From: Bacteroidales bacterium
GTDB lineage: Bacteria > Bacteroidota > Bacteroidia > Bacteroidales > UBA932
Assembly: GCA_004555145.1 (NCBI GenBank)
Contig: SFJB01000102.1
Location: forward strand, 1 to 5,702
Direction: 5' to 3'
DNA length: 5,702 nt
The translations under genes and the position numbers were made by a program. The notes under the pieces are model-generated. The model worked only from the letters and a program-made list of their open reading frames with translations, was not told the DNA's origin and searched no databases. Positions 1 to 5,702 of this stretch are shown here, in pieces. Each line of letters begins with the position of its first letter. Within the stretch, counting starts at the first letter, position 1.

Positions 1-42
1 CTCCCTCTGTCCGTGATGAGACAAAGGGAGATAACTTTTTTT
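1..42 (+). terminator. Putative intrinsic terminator at left edge
   Basis: Positions 1-11 and 20-30 form an 11-bp stem with a single C/A mismatch (7/24) and an 8-nt loop (12-19). Five nt (ATAAC) separate the stem from a run of seven T at 36-42. Read on the plus strand this is a terminator shape for a gene ending left of the window, convergent with serA. The gap between stem and T-run is longer than ideal. The same hairpin lies 23 nt past the serA stop on the minus strand, so it may act in both directions, but the bases that would hold the minus-strand U-tract lie outside the window. Confidence 0.5.
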
Positions 43-53
43 GACAAAGGTAT

Positions 54-974
54 TTATTTGTTTAACTGGAATTTCGTGCAGCCGTCCTTGAAGTAGGCGA
101 CAATCTGCCGTGCGGCAGCCAAACCTGCGTTTATATTCGCCTCGGAAGTCTGGGCTCCCATTTTCTTAGGGGTGGCAAAGACTCTGAGACCGCACTTCTC
201 TTTCATCTCTGCAAAATTGTCGGGAGCCACATCAGTGACATACTTGAGGTCAGGCCTCTGTACAAGAGCATCCAGGAGTCCTGCTTCGTCAATCACTTCC
301 TTGCGGGCGGTGTTGATGAGGGTTGCGCCCTTAGGCATCCTGCTCACCAGCTCAAATCCTATAGACCCTATGGTCTGAGGTGTCGCCGGGATGTGAAGAC
401 TGACATAGTCGCAGCTGGAGTAAAGCTCTTCCAGGCTCTCTGCCGGCTCTGCGCCTCCTGCCTTGATCTGCTCCGCGCTGAGGAAAGGGTCGATAGCCTT
501 GACCTTCATTCCCAAAGCCGCCGCCTTTGCGCCCACCAGCCTTCCTACGTTTCCGAAGGCCTGGATGCCCAGGGTCTTGCCCTGGATCTCGGAGCCTGTA
601 GCCGGAGTGAACTGTCCTCGCGCCATAAAAATCATCATCGCGATTGCGAGTTCCGCTACGGCGTTGGAATTCTGACCTGGAGTGTTCATCGCAACCACAT
701 TCCTGGCGCTGCACGCAGGAAGGTCCAGGTTGTCGAAGCCCGCACCTGCGCGTACAACTATCTTCAGCTGCCTTGCGGCTTCCAGTACCTCGGCGGTAAC
801 CTTGTCCGAACGGACTATGAGGGCATCCGCATCCGCAACTGCCGCGCAGAGCTCGGCCTGACCTTCATATTTCTCCAGCACGGCGAGTTCGAAACCTGCG
901 TTTTCAACTATTTCCCTGATGCCTGCCACAGCTGCTGCGGCGAAAGGCTTTTGAGTGGCCAGAAGTACTTTCAT
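54..974 (-). CDS. serA: D-3-phosphoglycerate dehydrogenase, short ACT-less type
   Basis: Cytosolic NAD-dependent enzyme that oxidises 3-phosphoglycerate to 3-phosphohydroxypyruvate, the first step of serine synthesis. The protein has 306 residues. I start it at the ATG at 974 ([10 protein letters not shown]), because the open frame further upstream lies over serC in another frame and has no family resemblance. Visible landmarks are RAGAGFDNLDL (75-85), NTPGQNSNAVAELA (97-110), the Rossmann turn AFGNVG (139-144), NTAR with likely catalytic Arg224, and ATPKKMGAQTSEAN (267-280). It ends after the catalytic fold, about 100 residues shorter than E. coli SerA, so the ACT serine-sensing domain is absent. 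Two canonical positions differ: Lys270 stands where D-2-hydroxyacid dehydrogenases have the catalytic His, and the first Gly of GxGxxG is Ala139. Both fit the Bacteroides/Entamoeba-like type known from the literature. It is probably translationally coupled to serC, whose stop overlaps its start. Confidence 0.95.
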   Translation of the reverse strand: MKVLLATQKPFAAAAVAGIREIVENAGFELAVLEKYEGQAELCAAVADADALIVRSDKVTAEVLEAARQLKIVVRAGAGFDNLDLPACSARNVVAMNTPGQNSNAVAELAIAMMIFMARGQFTPATGSEIQGKTLGIQAFGNVGRLVGAKAAALGMKVKAIDPFLSAEQIKAGGAEPAESLEELYSSCDYVSLHIPATPQTIGSIGFELVSRMPKGATLINTARKEVIDEAGLLDALVQRPDLKYVTDVAPDNFAEMKEKCGLRVFATPKKMGAQTSEANINAGLAAARQIVAYFKDGCTKFQLNK

Positions 975-2047
975 CACTTGTGGGCATTTTCGAAGTCCTG
1001 CATGCATTTTACGAGAGCCTCCACGTCTTCCTGGGTGCAGGCGTTGTAGATTGAGGCTCGGAAGCCTCCGACGGAGCGGTGGCCCTTGATGCCGACCATT
1101 CCGCATTTCTTGGAGTATTCGAAGAACTCGTCTTGGAGATTCTCGTGGCCCGGAGCCATAACGAAGCATACGTTCATAATGGAACGGTCTTCTACCGCAG
1201 CGGTGCCGGTAAAGAGGCTGTTGCGGTCGATTTCGGCGTAGAGGGTGGAAGCCTTCTTGAGGTCCATCTCGTGGATTGCCTCGACGCCTCCTATGCTTTT
1301 CACCCATTTGAGGGTCTCATTCATCACGAATATGGAGAAAACCGGAGGCGTGTTGAACATTGAACCCTTGTCTATGTGCACTCTGTAGTCGAGCATGGTA
1401 GGGATGTACCTGCTGACCTTGCCGAGGGAATCCTTCCTGATGATGGCGAAACTTACTCCCGCAGGGCCGGCGTTCTTCTGAGCTCCGCCGTAGATGAGCT
1501 CATACTTGCTCACGTCAACCTTTCTGGACAGGATGTCTGACGACATATCGGCTATCAGAGGTACAGGACAATCCAGGTCCTCCTTGATTTCCGTGCCGTA
1601 GATGGTGTTGTTGGTGGTGATGTGGAAATAATCCAGATCTTCAGGGATCACATAGCCCTTAGGGATGTAGGAATAGTTCTTGTCGGCGGAGCTGGCAACG
1701 GCTATTGCGTTTCCGAGCCCCTGGGCCTCTTTGAGGGCCTTTTTGGCCCATACACCCGTGTCCAGGTAACCGGCCTTGTGCTCAAGGTAGTTCATTGCCA
1801 CATAGAGGAATTCCAGGCTTGCTCCGCCTCCGAGAAATACGATTTCGTGGGTGTCCGGGATGTTGAGGATTTCCTTCCAGAGGGCGCGGCACTCGTCCAT
1901 TGTCTCTTCCCAGCCCTTGGTGCGGTGGGAGATGGAGATTAGGGAGACTCCCGTTCCCTTGAAGTCCCTGAGGGCTTCTATCGTGTTGTCAATGGCCACC
2001 TGGGGAAGCAGGCAAGGCCCAGCGTTGAATACGTGCAATTTGCTCAT
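974..2047 (-). CDS. serC: Phosphoserine aminotransferase
   Basis: PLP-dependent fold-type I aminotransferase converting 3-phosphohydroxypyruvate plus glutamate to O-phospho-L-serine; the same family also serves pyridoxal phosphate synthesis in some bacteria. At 357 residues it is full length. It opens with the family start FNAGPCLLP (7-15). It then carries SISHRTKGW (38-46; His41-Arg42 matches the substrate-phosphate site of E. coli SerC), GGGAS (73-77, cofactor phosphate), Trp100 (ring stacking), ADMSSD (166-171), [12 protein letters not shown] with Schiff-base Lys191, and [15 protein letters not shown] (322-336). No key residue appears to be missing. The start is ATG at 2047, seven nt after the stop of the yigZ-like gene; the upstream bases are A/T-rich with no Shine-Dalgarno. 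The stop TGA shares its A with the ATG of serA. Transcription may come from its own promoter at 2072-2102 or by read-through. Confidence 0.97.
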   Translation of the reverse strand: MSKLHVFNAGPCLLPQVAIDNTIEALRDFKGTGVSLISISHRTKGWEETMDECRALWKEILNIPDTHEIVFLGGGASLEFLYVAMNYLEHKAGYLDTGVWAKKALKEAQGLGNAIAVASSADKNYSYIPKGYVIPEDLDYFHITTNNTIYGTEIKEDLDCPVPLIADMSSDILSRKVDVSKYELIYGGAQKNAGPAGVSFAIIRKDSLGKVSRYIPTMLDYRVHIDKGSMFNTPPVFSIFVMNETLKWVKSIGGVEAIHEMDLKKASTLYAEIDRNSLFTGTAAVEDRSIMNVCFVMAPGHENLQDEFFEYSKKCGMVGIKGHRSVGGFRASIYNACTQEDVEALVKCMQDFENAHK

Positions 2048-2054
2048 ATCGTAG

Positions 2055-2660
2055 TTATTTTAAGTGGTGCGTAAAGGTATTGATTTTTCTCAATCTTTCC
2101 AAGAAATCCTCCCTTTGCGCGAGGCGCACGAACACTTCCAACGTACATTCGTTGAGGAAGGACTGGCCGCGCTGTGAAAGCCCCATATCCTTTGCCAGTT
2201 TCATCACTGCCGGCAGTTCGCTGTAAGGGAAGTCCAGCTTCATCCATTCCCCGGCGACCTTTTCGCAGAAGTTTGCCGCTGCCAGCGCGTCTGCGGTCGA
2301 GGTCTTGTATGCCCTTATGAGCCCGGGAATGCCCAGCTTTATGCCCCCGAAATAGCGCACTACCACGACCAGTATGTCACTCAAGCCCGCCGAATCGATC
2401 TGCCCGAGTATGGGACGTCCCGCCGAACCGGAAGGCTCGCCGTCATCGTTGGCTCTCCACCTGCTCCCGTCCAGACCTATCCTGTATGCGTAGCAATGGT
2501 GGCGCGCGTCGTGGTATTCCTTCTTCAACGAGGCCACGATCTCCTTTACCTGCTCCTCGCTGTCCACCGGGTACGCCAGCGCTATGAAGCGGCTCCCGTT
2601 ATCCCTGAACAGGCCTTGAGAGGGCTCCTGGATGCTTTTGTATGTATCATTTGCAATCAC
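2055..2660 (-). CDS. IMPACT/YigZ family protein (UPF0029 + DUF1949)
   Basis: Member of the YigZ/IMPACT family. Eukaryotic IMPACT regulates the Gcn2 kinase; the role of bacterial members is not established, and nucleic-acid or ribosome-related binding has been suggested. The N-terminal UPF0029 domain (about 15-125) carries [12 protein letters not shown] (51-62), [18 protein letters not shown] (71-88) and [18 protein letters not shown] (101-118), all diagnostic. The C-terminal part (about 140-195) fits the DUF1949 ferredoxin-like domain. Length, about 201 residues, is normal. The start is uncertain: no ATG is in frame. The frame can begin at TTG 2669 or GTG 2660. I chose GTG because relatives begin just before the DTYK motif, and because TTG 2669 lies inside the best -7 promoter match. 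It stands upstream of serC on the same strand with a 7-nt gap, yet no functional tie to serine synthesis is known. Confidence 0.93.
   Translation of the reverse strand: MIANDTYKSIQEPSQGLFRDNGSRFIALAYPVDSEEQVKEIVASLKKEYHDARHHCYAYRIGLDGSRWRANDDGEPSGSAGRPILGQIDSAGLSDILVVVVRYFGGIKLGIPGLIRAYKTSTADALAAANFCEKVAGEWMKLDFPYSELPAVMKLAKDMGLSQRGQSFLNECTLEVFVRLAQREDFLERLRKINTFTHHLK
2072..2102 (-). promoter_or_regulatory. Candidate serC promoter inside yigZ-like 3' end
   Basis: On the minus strand TTG (2102-2100) is followed by 20 nt and then TACCTTTA (2079-2072), one mismatch from the Bacteroidota -7 consensus TAnnTTTG. The -7 box ends 24 nt before the serC ATG, nearly the same distance (25-26 nt) as the boxes before the two plus-strand genes. 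It would let serC-serA be transcribed independently of the upstream gene. This is a pattern match only. Confidence 0.45.
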
Positions 2661-2666
2661 AACAAC

Positions 2667-2697
2667 CAAAATTAGTGAATATTTAGTATCTTCGCAA
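2667..2697 (-). promoter_or_regulatory. Candidate promoter for yigZ-like gene
   Basis: On the minus strand TTG (2697-2695), 20 nt, then TAATTTTG (2674-2667), an exact match to the Bacteroidota -7 consensus TAnnTTTG at the expected spacing. It lies only 6 nt before the preferred GTG start, so a transcript from it would be leaderless or nearly so. Either that is real, or the true promoter is a weaker match further upstream. Its -33 element abuts the -7 box of the opposite-facing promoter. Confidence 0.4.
2687..2694 (+). promoter_or_regulatory. Candidate -7 box for the acidic-tail gene
   Basis: TATCTTCG differs by one base from TAnnTTTG and ends 25 nt before the ATG at 2720. The identical octamer stands before the DUF1015 gene. 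No TTG is seen at the -33 distance, so the promoter may be weak or need an activator. Confidence 0.4.
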
Positions 2698-2719
2698 CTT
2701 AGTTTTTCAAAATAGCTGT

Positions 2720-3283
2720 ATGGTATATAAATATAGAATCACTTTGGCCGGTCTCAAAGGCTTCTTCAGAGTTTATGCTGTGAATGCGCTGAATTCACTT
2801 TATACTTTCCACAAGCAGCTGCGCTCTGACCTTGAATTCCCTATGGATCAGCCTATTCTCTTCAAAGCTCTGGATGAGGAAGGTGCTGTCGTTGCCCGTT
2901 ATGCTCTGGTGGATCTCGGCTTCGGGACCGTGGATGCCGTCACCATTGCCGACACAGTGAAGGCAGGAGTCAGGAGTTTTGTCTATTTCTACGACATTGA
3001 AGCAAAGAAGAGCGTAATCGTCACCCTCGAAGGCGAATGCGGGGAACTCACCCAACTTCCCAAGCTCCTGGATTCCAAAGGACCTGTTCCTGCAGAGTTC
3101 GACAATGGCTATGTAGCTTTTGAGGACCTCCCTGAAGAGCGTCGGAAACTTCCGGGTGAGTCCGTTTCCGATGATGACGATGATGACGACGATGATGATG
3201 ACGACGACTTCGACGATGAGGAGGATGAAGATGAGGATGAGGACAACGAAGAAGAGGAACTGATCTACGACGAAAAGGAATAG
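2720..3283 (+). CDS. PRiA4_ORF3-like domain protein with polyacidic tail
   Basis: Small protein of unknown function, 187 residues. The N-terminal 115 or so residues (MVYKYRITL, then LYTFHKQLRSDLEF, ILFKALDEEG, ADTVKAGVRSFVYFYDIEAKKSVIVTLEG) resemble, by recollection, Bacteroidales proteins starting MVYKFRL. Those are placed in the plasmid pRiA4b ORF-3-like fold, which is also annotated as an IS1096 passenger-like protein. No transposon sequence is present here, so that label carries no mobile-element meaning. After a linker the C-terminus is almost purely acidic: 13 consecutive Asp (151-163), then mixed Asp/Glu to residue 180, ending LIYDEKE. No signal peptide or membrane segment is seen, so it is probably cytosolic. 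The ATG at 2720 has no Shine-Dalgarno. It is divergent from the yigZ-like gene and 64 nt upstream of DUF1015, which has its own promoter. The coding call is firm; the family call is moderate. Confidence 0.8.
   Translation: MVYKYRITLAGLKGFFRVYAVNALNSLYTFHKQLRSDLEFPMDQPILFKALDEEGAVVARYALVDLGFGTVDAVTIADTVKAGVRSFVYFYDIEAKKSVIVTLEGECGELTQLPKLLDSKGPVPAEFDNGYVAFEDLPEERRKLPGESVSDDDDDDDDDDDDDFDDEEDEDEDEDNEEEELIYDEKE
3170..3259 (+). repeat. GAY/GAR trinucleotide-type tract encoding acidic tail
   Basis: The tract encodes 30 codons, all Asp or Glu except Phe164 and Asn176. The first 13 are seven GAT and six GAC in irregular order. It is thus a degenerate triplet repeat rather than a pure microsatellite. 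Any length change by slippage in whole units would keep the reading frame. Confidence 0.8.
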
Positions 3284-3290
3284 GGCAGAT

Positions 3291-3321
3291 TTTGATTTTA
3301 CATAAATATTGTCTATCTTCG
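3291..3321 (+). promoter_or_regulatory. Candidate DUF1015-recQ promoter
   Basis: TTTG (3291-3294), 19 nt, then TATCTTCG (3314-3321), a one-mismatch match to the Bacteroidota -33/-7 pattern, ending 26 nt before the ATG at 3348. It begins just after the stop codon of the preceding gene and probably drives DUF1015 together with recQ. Confidence 0.55.
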
Positions 3322-3338
3322 GATATAAATATTTATGT
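3300..3338 (+). promoter_or_regulatory. Inverted repeat flanking the -7 box, possible operator
   Basis: ACATAAATATT (3300-3310) and AATATTTATGT (3328-3338) are perfect 11-bp inverted copies separated by 17 nt that contain the -7 box. The right arm overlaps a perfect 12-bp palindrome, ATAAATATTTAT (3325-3336), and nine bases of it (ATAAATATT) recur in direct orientation at 3302-3310, 23 bp upstream. The layout suits a dimeric regulator or a 5' UTR structure. The arms are very AT-rich, so chance is possible. Confidence 0.4.
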
Positions 3339-3347
3339 GATTCTGCT

Positions 3348-4592
3348 ATGGTACGCGTAAAACCCTTCGCGGCGCTTCGTCCGCCAAAGAATATTGTCAC
3401 CGAAGTGGCAGCCCCTCCTTATGATGTCCTCAACTCCGAGGAGGCCGCTGCGATGGCAGGGGAAAAATCCCTGCTGCATATCACCAAGCCTGAGATAGAT
3501 TTTGACCCGATTCTCCCGGACCACGATGCGAGGGTCTATGACAGGGCAGTGCTGAACTTCCGCCAGTGGAGGGATAAGGGCTGGCTCGTCAGGGACCCGA
3601 AGCCTTGTTACTATGTTTATTCGCAGACCATGGACGGACGTACCCAGTACGGACTGGTGCTTTGTGCGCATACGGACGACTACTCCGGAGGAAAGATCAA
3701 GAAGCACGAGCTTACCCGTAAGGACAAGGAAGACGACCGTATGGTTCACGTGCGCATCCAGAATGCCAACATCGAGCCGGTGTTCTTCGCATTCAAGGAC
3801 AACGATGTGCTGACCGGAATCGTTGAGCGTGCCATCAAGGCTGCGCCGGAGTACAGTTTCGTGGATGAGCACGGATTCGGGCACGAGTTCTGGGTGATAG
3901 ACAATGACACTGACATAGACACTATTACCCGCACCTTCGCTACGGATGTAGATGCCTTTTATGTGGCTGACGGCCACCATCGTACCGCGGCTGCGGCGCG
4001 GGTGGGAGCGGAGAAGAGAGCTTCCAACCCCAATCACAGCGGCGACGAGGAATACAACTTCTTTATGGCCGTGTGCTTCCCTGAAAGCCAGCTCAAGATC
4101 ATAGACTACAATCGCGTCGTCAAGGACCTTGCTGGCCTTTCCGACGAAGAGTTCCTGAAAGCTCTTGAGGAAGATTTTGTGGTCGAGGAAAAGGGTAGGG
4201 AAATCTACAGGCCGTGCGCCCTTCACAATTTTGCCCTCTACCTCTCCGGAAGGTGGTACTCTCTCACCGCAAAGCAGGGAAGGTTCTCAGACAACGACCC
4301 TGTGGAAGTGCTGGACGTTACTATCCTGTCCCGTCTCGTTCTTGACAAGATTTTGGGAATCAAGGACTTGCGCACTGATAAGAGAATAGATTTCGTAGGT
4401 GGCATCAGAGGACTTGGTGAGCTTTCCCGCCGTGTGGATGAAGGAGAGATGAAGGCCGCTTTCGCCCTGTATCCTGTATCTATGCGCCAGCTCACGGACA
4501 TTGCCGACAGCGGTATGATTATGCCTCCTAAGACAACCTGGTTTGAGCCTAAGCTCAGGTCCGGTCTTGCGATCCACACTTTGGACGATTGA
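3348..4592 (+). CDS. DUF1015 family protein
   Basis: Conserved protein of unknown function (DUF1015), 414 residues, about the usual family length. I start it at ATG 3348 (MVRVKPFAALRPP), which gives the family N-terminus. The frame is open from an ATG at 3309, but that codon lies upstream of the predicted -7 box. Visible conserved blocks are AAPPYDVLN (21-29), LLHITKPE (42-49), HELTRKDKEDDR (120-131), YVADGHHRTAAAA (205-217) and MPPKTTWFEPKLRSGL (392-407). The ADGHHR block resembles the signature loop of the ParB-like fold, which includes free-serine kinases (SerK, SbnI). Together with recalled adjacency to serC/serA in Bacteroidota, this hints at a serine or phosphoserine role, but no activity is shown. 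No signal peptide or membrane helix is seen. Its stop is one base before recQ, which implies co-transcription. Confidence 0.92.
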   Translation: MVRVKPFAALRPPKNIVTEVAAPPYDVLNSEEAAAMAGEKSLLHITKPEIDFDPILPDHDARVYDRAVLNFRQWRDKGWLVRDPKPCYYVYSQTMDGRTQYGLVLCAHTDDYSGGKIKKHELTRKDKEDDRMVHVRIQNANIEPVFFAFKDNDVLTGIVERAIKAAPEYSFVDEHGFGHEFWVIDNDTDIDTITRTFATDVDAFYVADGHHRTAAAARVGAEKRASNPNHSGDEEYNFFMAVCFPESQLKIIDYNRVVKDLAGLSDEEFLKALEEDFVVEEKGREIYRPCALHNFALYLSGRWYSLTAKQGRFSDNDPVEVLDVTILSRLVLDKILGIKDLRTDKRIDFVGGIRGLGELSRRVDEGEMKAAFALYPVSMRQLTDIADSGMIMPPKTTWFEPKLRSGLAIHTLDD

Positions 4593-4593
4593 T

Positions 4594-5702
4594 ATGAATC
4601 AGGATTTGATTCGGAAGACACTCAAGGAGTTCTTCGGCTATGACACCTTCAAAGGCGATCAGGAAGAAGTGATTACCCACCTTCTCGGAGGTGGGGATGC
4701 CTTCGTGCTTATGCCTACAGGCGGAGGTAAATCCCTCTGCTATCAACTGCCTGCCCTGCTGATGAAAGGCACTGCCATCGTGATATCTCCTCTGATAGCC
4801 CTGATGAAGAATCAGGTTGACCTCATCAGGGGCTTTGATGCAGGTACCGGAAGCGTAGCCCATTTCTTGAATTCGTCCCTTTCCCGACAGCAGATCGATG
4901 AGGTCCGTTCTGATTTGCTTGCCGGCAAAACCAAGCTCCTGTATGTGGCTCCCGAATCCCTTACCAAGGAAGAGAACGTCCAGATGCTCAAGGAAGTGGA
5001 AATCTCCTTCTACGCCGTGGACGAGGCTCACTGCATCTCTGAATGGGGCCACGATTTCAGACCTGAGTACCGTCGCATAAGAGCTTTGGTGGAGCAGATA
5101 GGAAGGGCTCCGATCATCGCTCTTACCGCTACTGCCACTCCAAAGGTTCAGAGCGACATACTCAAGAATTTGGGTATCACTGATGCGAAGGTGTTCAAAT
5201 CTTCCTTCAACCGGCCAAACCTGTACTATGAAATCAGGGACAAGGTGGATGCCGAGAAGGACATAATACGCTTCATAAAGCAGAACCCCGGAAAATCCGG
5301 CATCATATACTGCCTCAGCAGGAAGAAGGTTGAGGAACTGGCGGAGCTGCTGTCAATCAACGGTGTACGGGCTCTGCCGTACCACGCGGGTCTGGATGCG
5401 AAGACAAGGGCCGAGAATCAGGACCGTTTCCTCTCCGAGGACGTGGACGTGATCGTCGCCACCATAGCCTTCGGTATGGGCATAGACAAGCCTGACGTAC
5501 GCTTCGTGATACATTACGATATCCCCAAGAGCATAGAAAGTTATTACCAGGAGACCGGGCGTGCCGGACGTGACGGGATGGAGGGCAGGTGCATAGCCTA
5601 CTACAGTTACCGCGATATCCAGAAACTCGAGAAGTTCATGCAGGGCAAGCCCGTGGCAGAACAGGAAATCAGCCGTCAGCTGCTGAGCGAAGTCACGGCA
5701 TA
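4594..5702 (+). CDS. recQ: ATP-dependent DNA helicase RecQ (5' part, truncated by window)
   Basis: Superfamily 2, 3'-5' DNA helicase acting in recombination and replication-fork repair. The first 369 codons are visible and the frame is open at the right edge. Motifs in order: motif 0 region FKGDQ (19-23), Walker A MPTGGGKS (40-47, Lys46), motif Ia ISPLIALMKNQ (64-74), DEAH (143-146), the aromatic-rich loop WGHDFRPEYR (151-160) typical of RecQ, motif III ALTATAT (176-182), YHAGLD (263-268), motif V ATIAFGMGIDKPDVR (289-303) and motif VI QETGRAGRDG (319-328). The Zn-binding, winged-helix (RQC) and HRDC parts would lie beyond the window. The ATG at 4594 sits one base after the DUF1015 stop (TGATATG), with no Shine-Dalgarno, so translation is probably coupled. 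Whether this is a long RQC/HRDC paralogue or a short one cannot be judged here. Confidence 0.96.
   Translation, partial: MNQDLIRKTLKEFFGYDTFKGDQEEVITHLLGGGDAFVLMPTGGGKSLCYQLPALLMKGTAIVISPLIALMKNQVDLIRGFDAGTGSVAHFLNSSLSRQQIDEVRSDLLAGKTKLLYVAPESLTKEENVQMLKEVEISFYAVDEAHCISEWGHDFRPEYRRIRALVEQIGRAPIIALTATATPKVQSDILKNLGITDAKVFKSSFNRPNLYYEIRDKVDAEKDIIRFIKQNPGKSGIIYCLSRKKVEELAELLSINGVRALPYHAGLDAKTRAENQDRFLSEDVDVIVATIAFGMGIDKPDVRFVIHYDIPKSIESYYQETGRAGRDGMEGRCIAYYSYRDIQKLEKFMQGKPVAEQEISRQLLSEVTA

Noticed and set aside
20..50. Direct repeat GACAAAGG at 20-27 and 43-50
   Set aside because: Only eight bases and partly inside the hairpin; likely chance.
393..1049. 218-codon open frame antisense to serA
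   Set aside because: Shadow of serA/serC; Cys/Arg-rich translation without a recognisable motif and no promoter pattern before it.
975..1307. Upstream extension of the serA frame to an ATG at 1307
   Set aside because: It overlies serC in another frame, its Arg-rich translation has no family resemblance, and MKVLL at 974 is the natural start.
2720..3283. Insertion-sequence passenger gene, as the PRiA4/IS1096 family name might suggest
   Set aside because: No transposase, terminal inverted repeats or target duplication are visible around it; homologues as I recall them are ordinary chromosomal genes in Bacteroidales.
3309..3347. Upstream start for DUF1015 at 3309
   Set aside because: It would initiate upstream of the predicted -7 box and adds 13 residues without family similarity.
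2795..3400. 201-codon open frame antisense to the acidic-tail gene with a hydrophobic Ile/Val/Leu stretch that looks like a membrane segment
   Set aside because: The hydrophobic run is just the reverse complement of the GAY/GAR tract (ATC/GTC codons); it crosses an intergenic promoter and has no homology signal.
3333..4226. 297-codon open frame antisense to DUF1015
   Set aside because: It lies opposite a well-supported gene with conserved motifs; the product shows no recognisable domain and is explained by codon bias of the true gene.
4555..5052. 165-codon open frame antisense to recQ
   Set aside because: It opposes the helicase motifs I-II of recQ; no independent support.

Overview
The window looks like a chromosomal housekeeping segment from a member of the Bacteroidota, most likely the order Bacteroidales. 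Three things point there. SerC and the short, ACT-less SerA are of the Bacteroides-like type. Candidate promoters fit the Bacteroidota pattern (-33 TTG/TTTG, about 19-20 nt, -7 TAnnTTTG). None of the start codons has a recognisable Shine-Dalgarno sequence. Base composition appears moderately GC-rich, judged by eye. Genus cannot be settled from this sequence.

Layout: two divergent groups separated by a short intergenic region near 2661-2719. Leftward (minus strand): an IMPACT/YigZ-family protein (2055-2660), then serC, phosphoserine aminotransferase (974-2047), then serA, phosphoglycerate dehydrogenase (54-974). serC and serA share one base (TGATG), and serC also has its own candidate promoter inside the 3' end of the yigZ-like gene. 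Rightward (plus strand): a small PRiA4_ORF3-like protein with an extremely acidic tail (2720-3283), a DUF1015 protein (3348-4592), and the first 369 codons of recQ, one base downstream and cut by the right edge. A hairpin plus T-run at the left edge resembles a terminator for a gene entering from outside. No stretch over 300 bases lacks a gene; the longest gaps are about 60 bases and carry promoters. I saw no RNA gene, mobile element or CRISPR.

Function: SerA oxidises 3-phosphoglycerate and SerC transaminates the product to O-phosphoserine. The third enzyme, phosphoserine phosphatase (SerB), is not in the window. DUF1015 is a family of unknown function that I recall occurring beside serC/serA in related bacteria. 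Its ADGHHR motif resembles the signature of ParB-fold proteins, the fold that includes free-serine kinases. That makes it the best lead here for something undescribed, but the link is inference. The most notable cis signal is a perfect 11-bp inverted repeat flanking the -7 box of the DUF1015 promoter.
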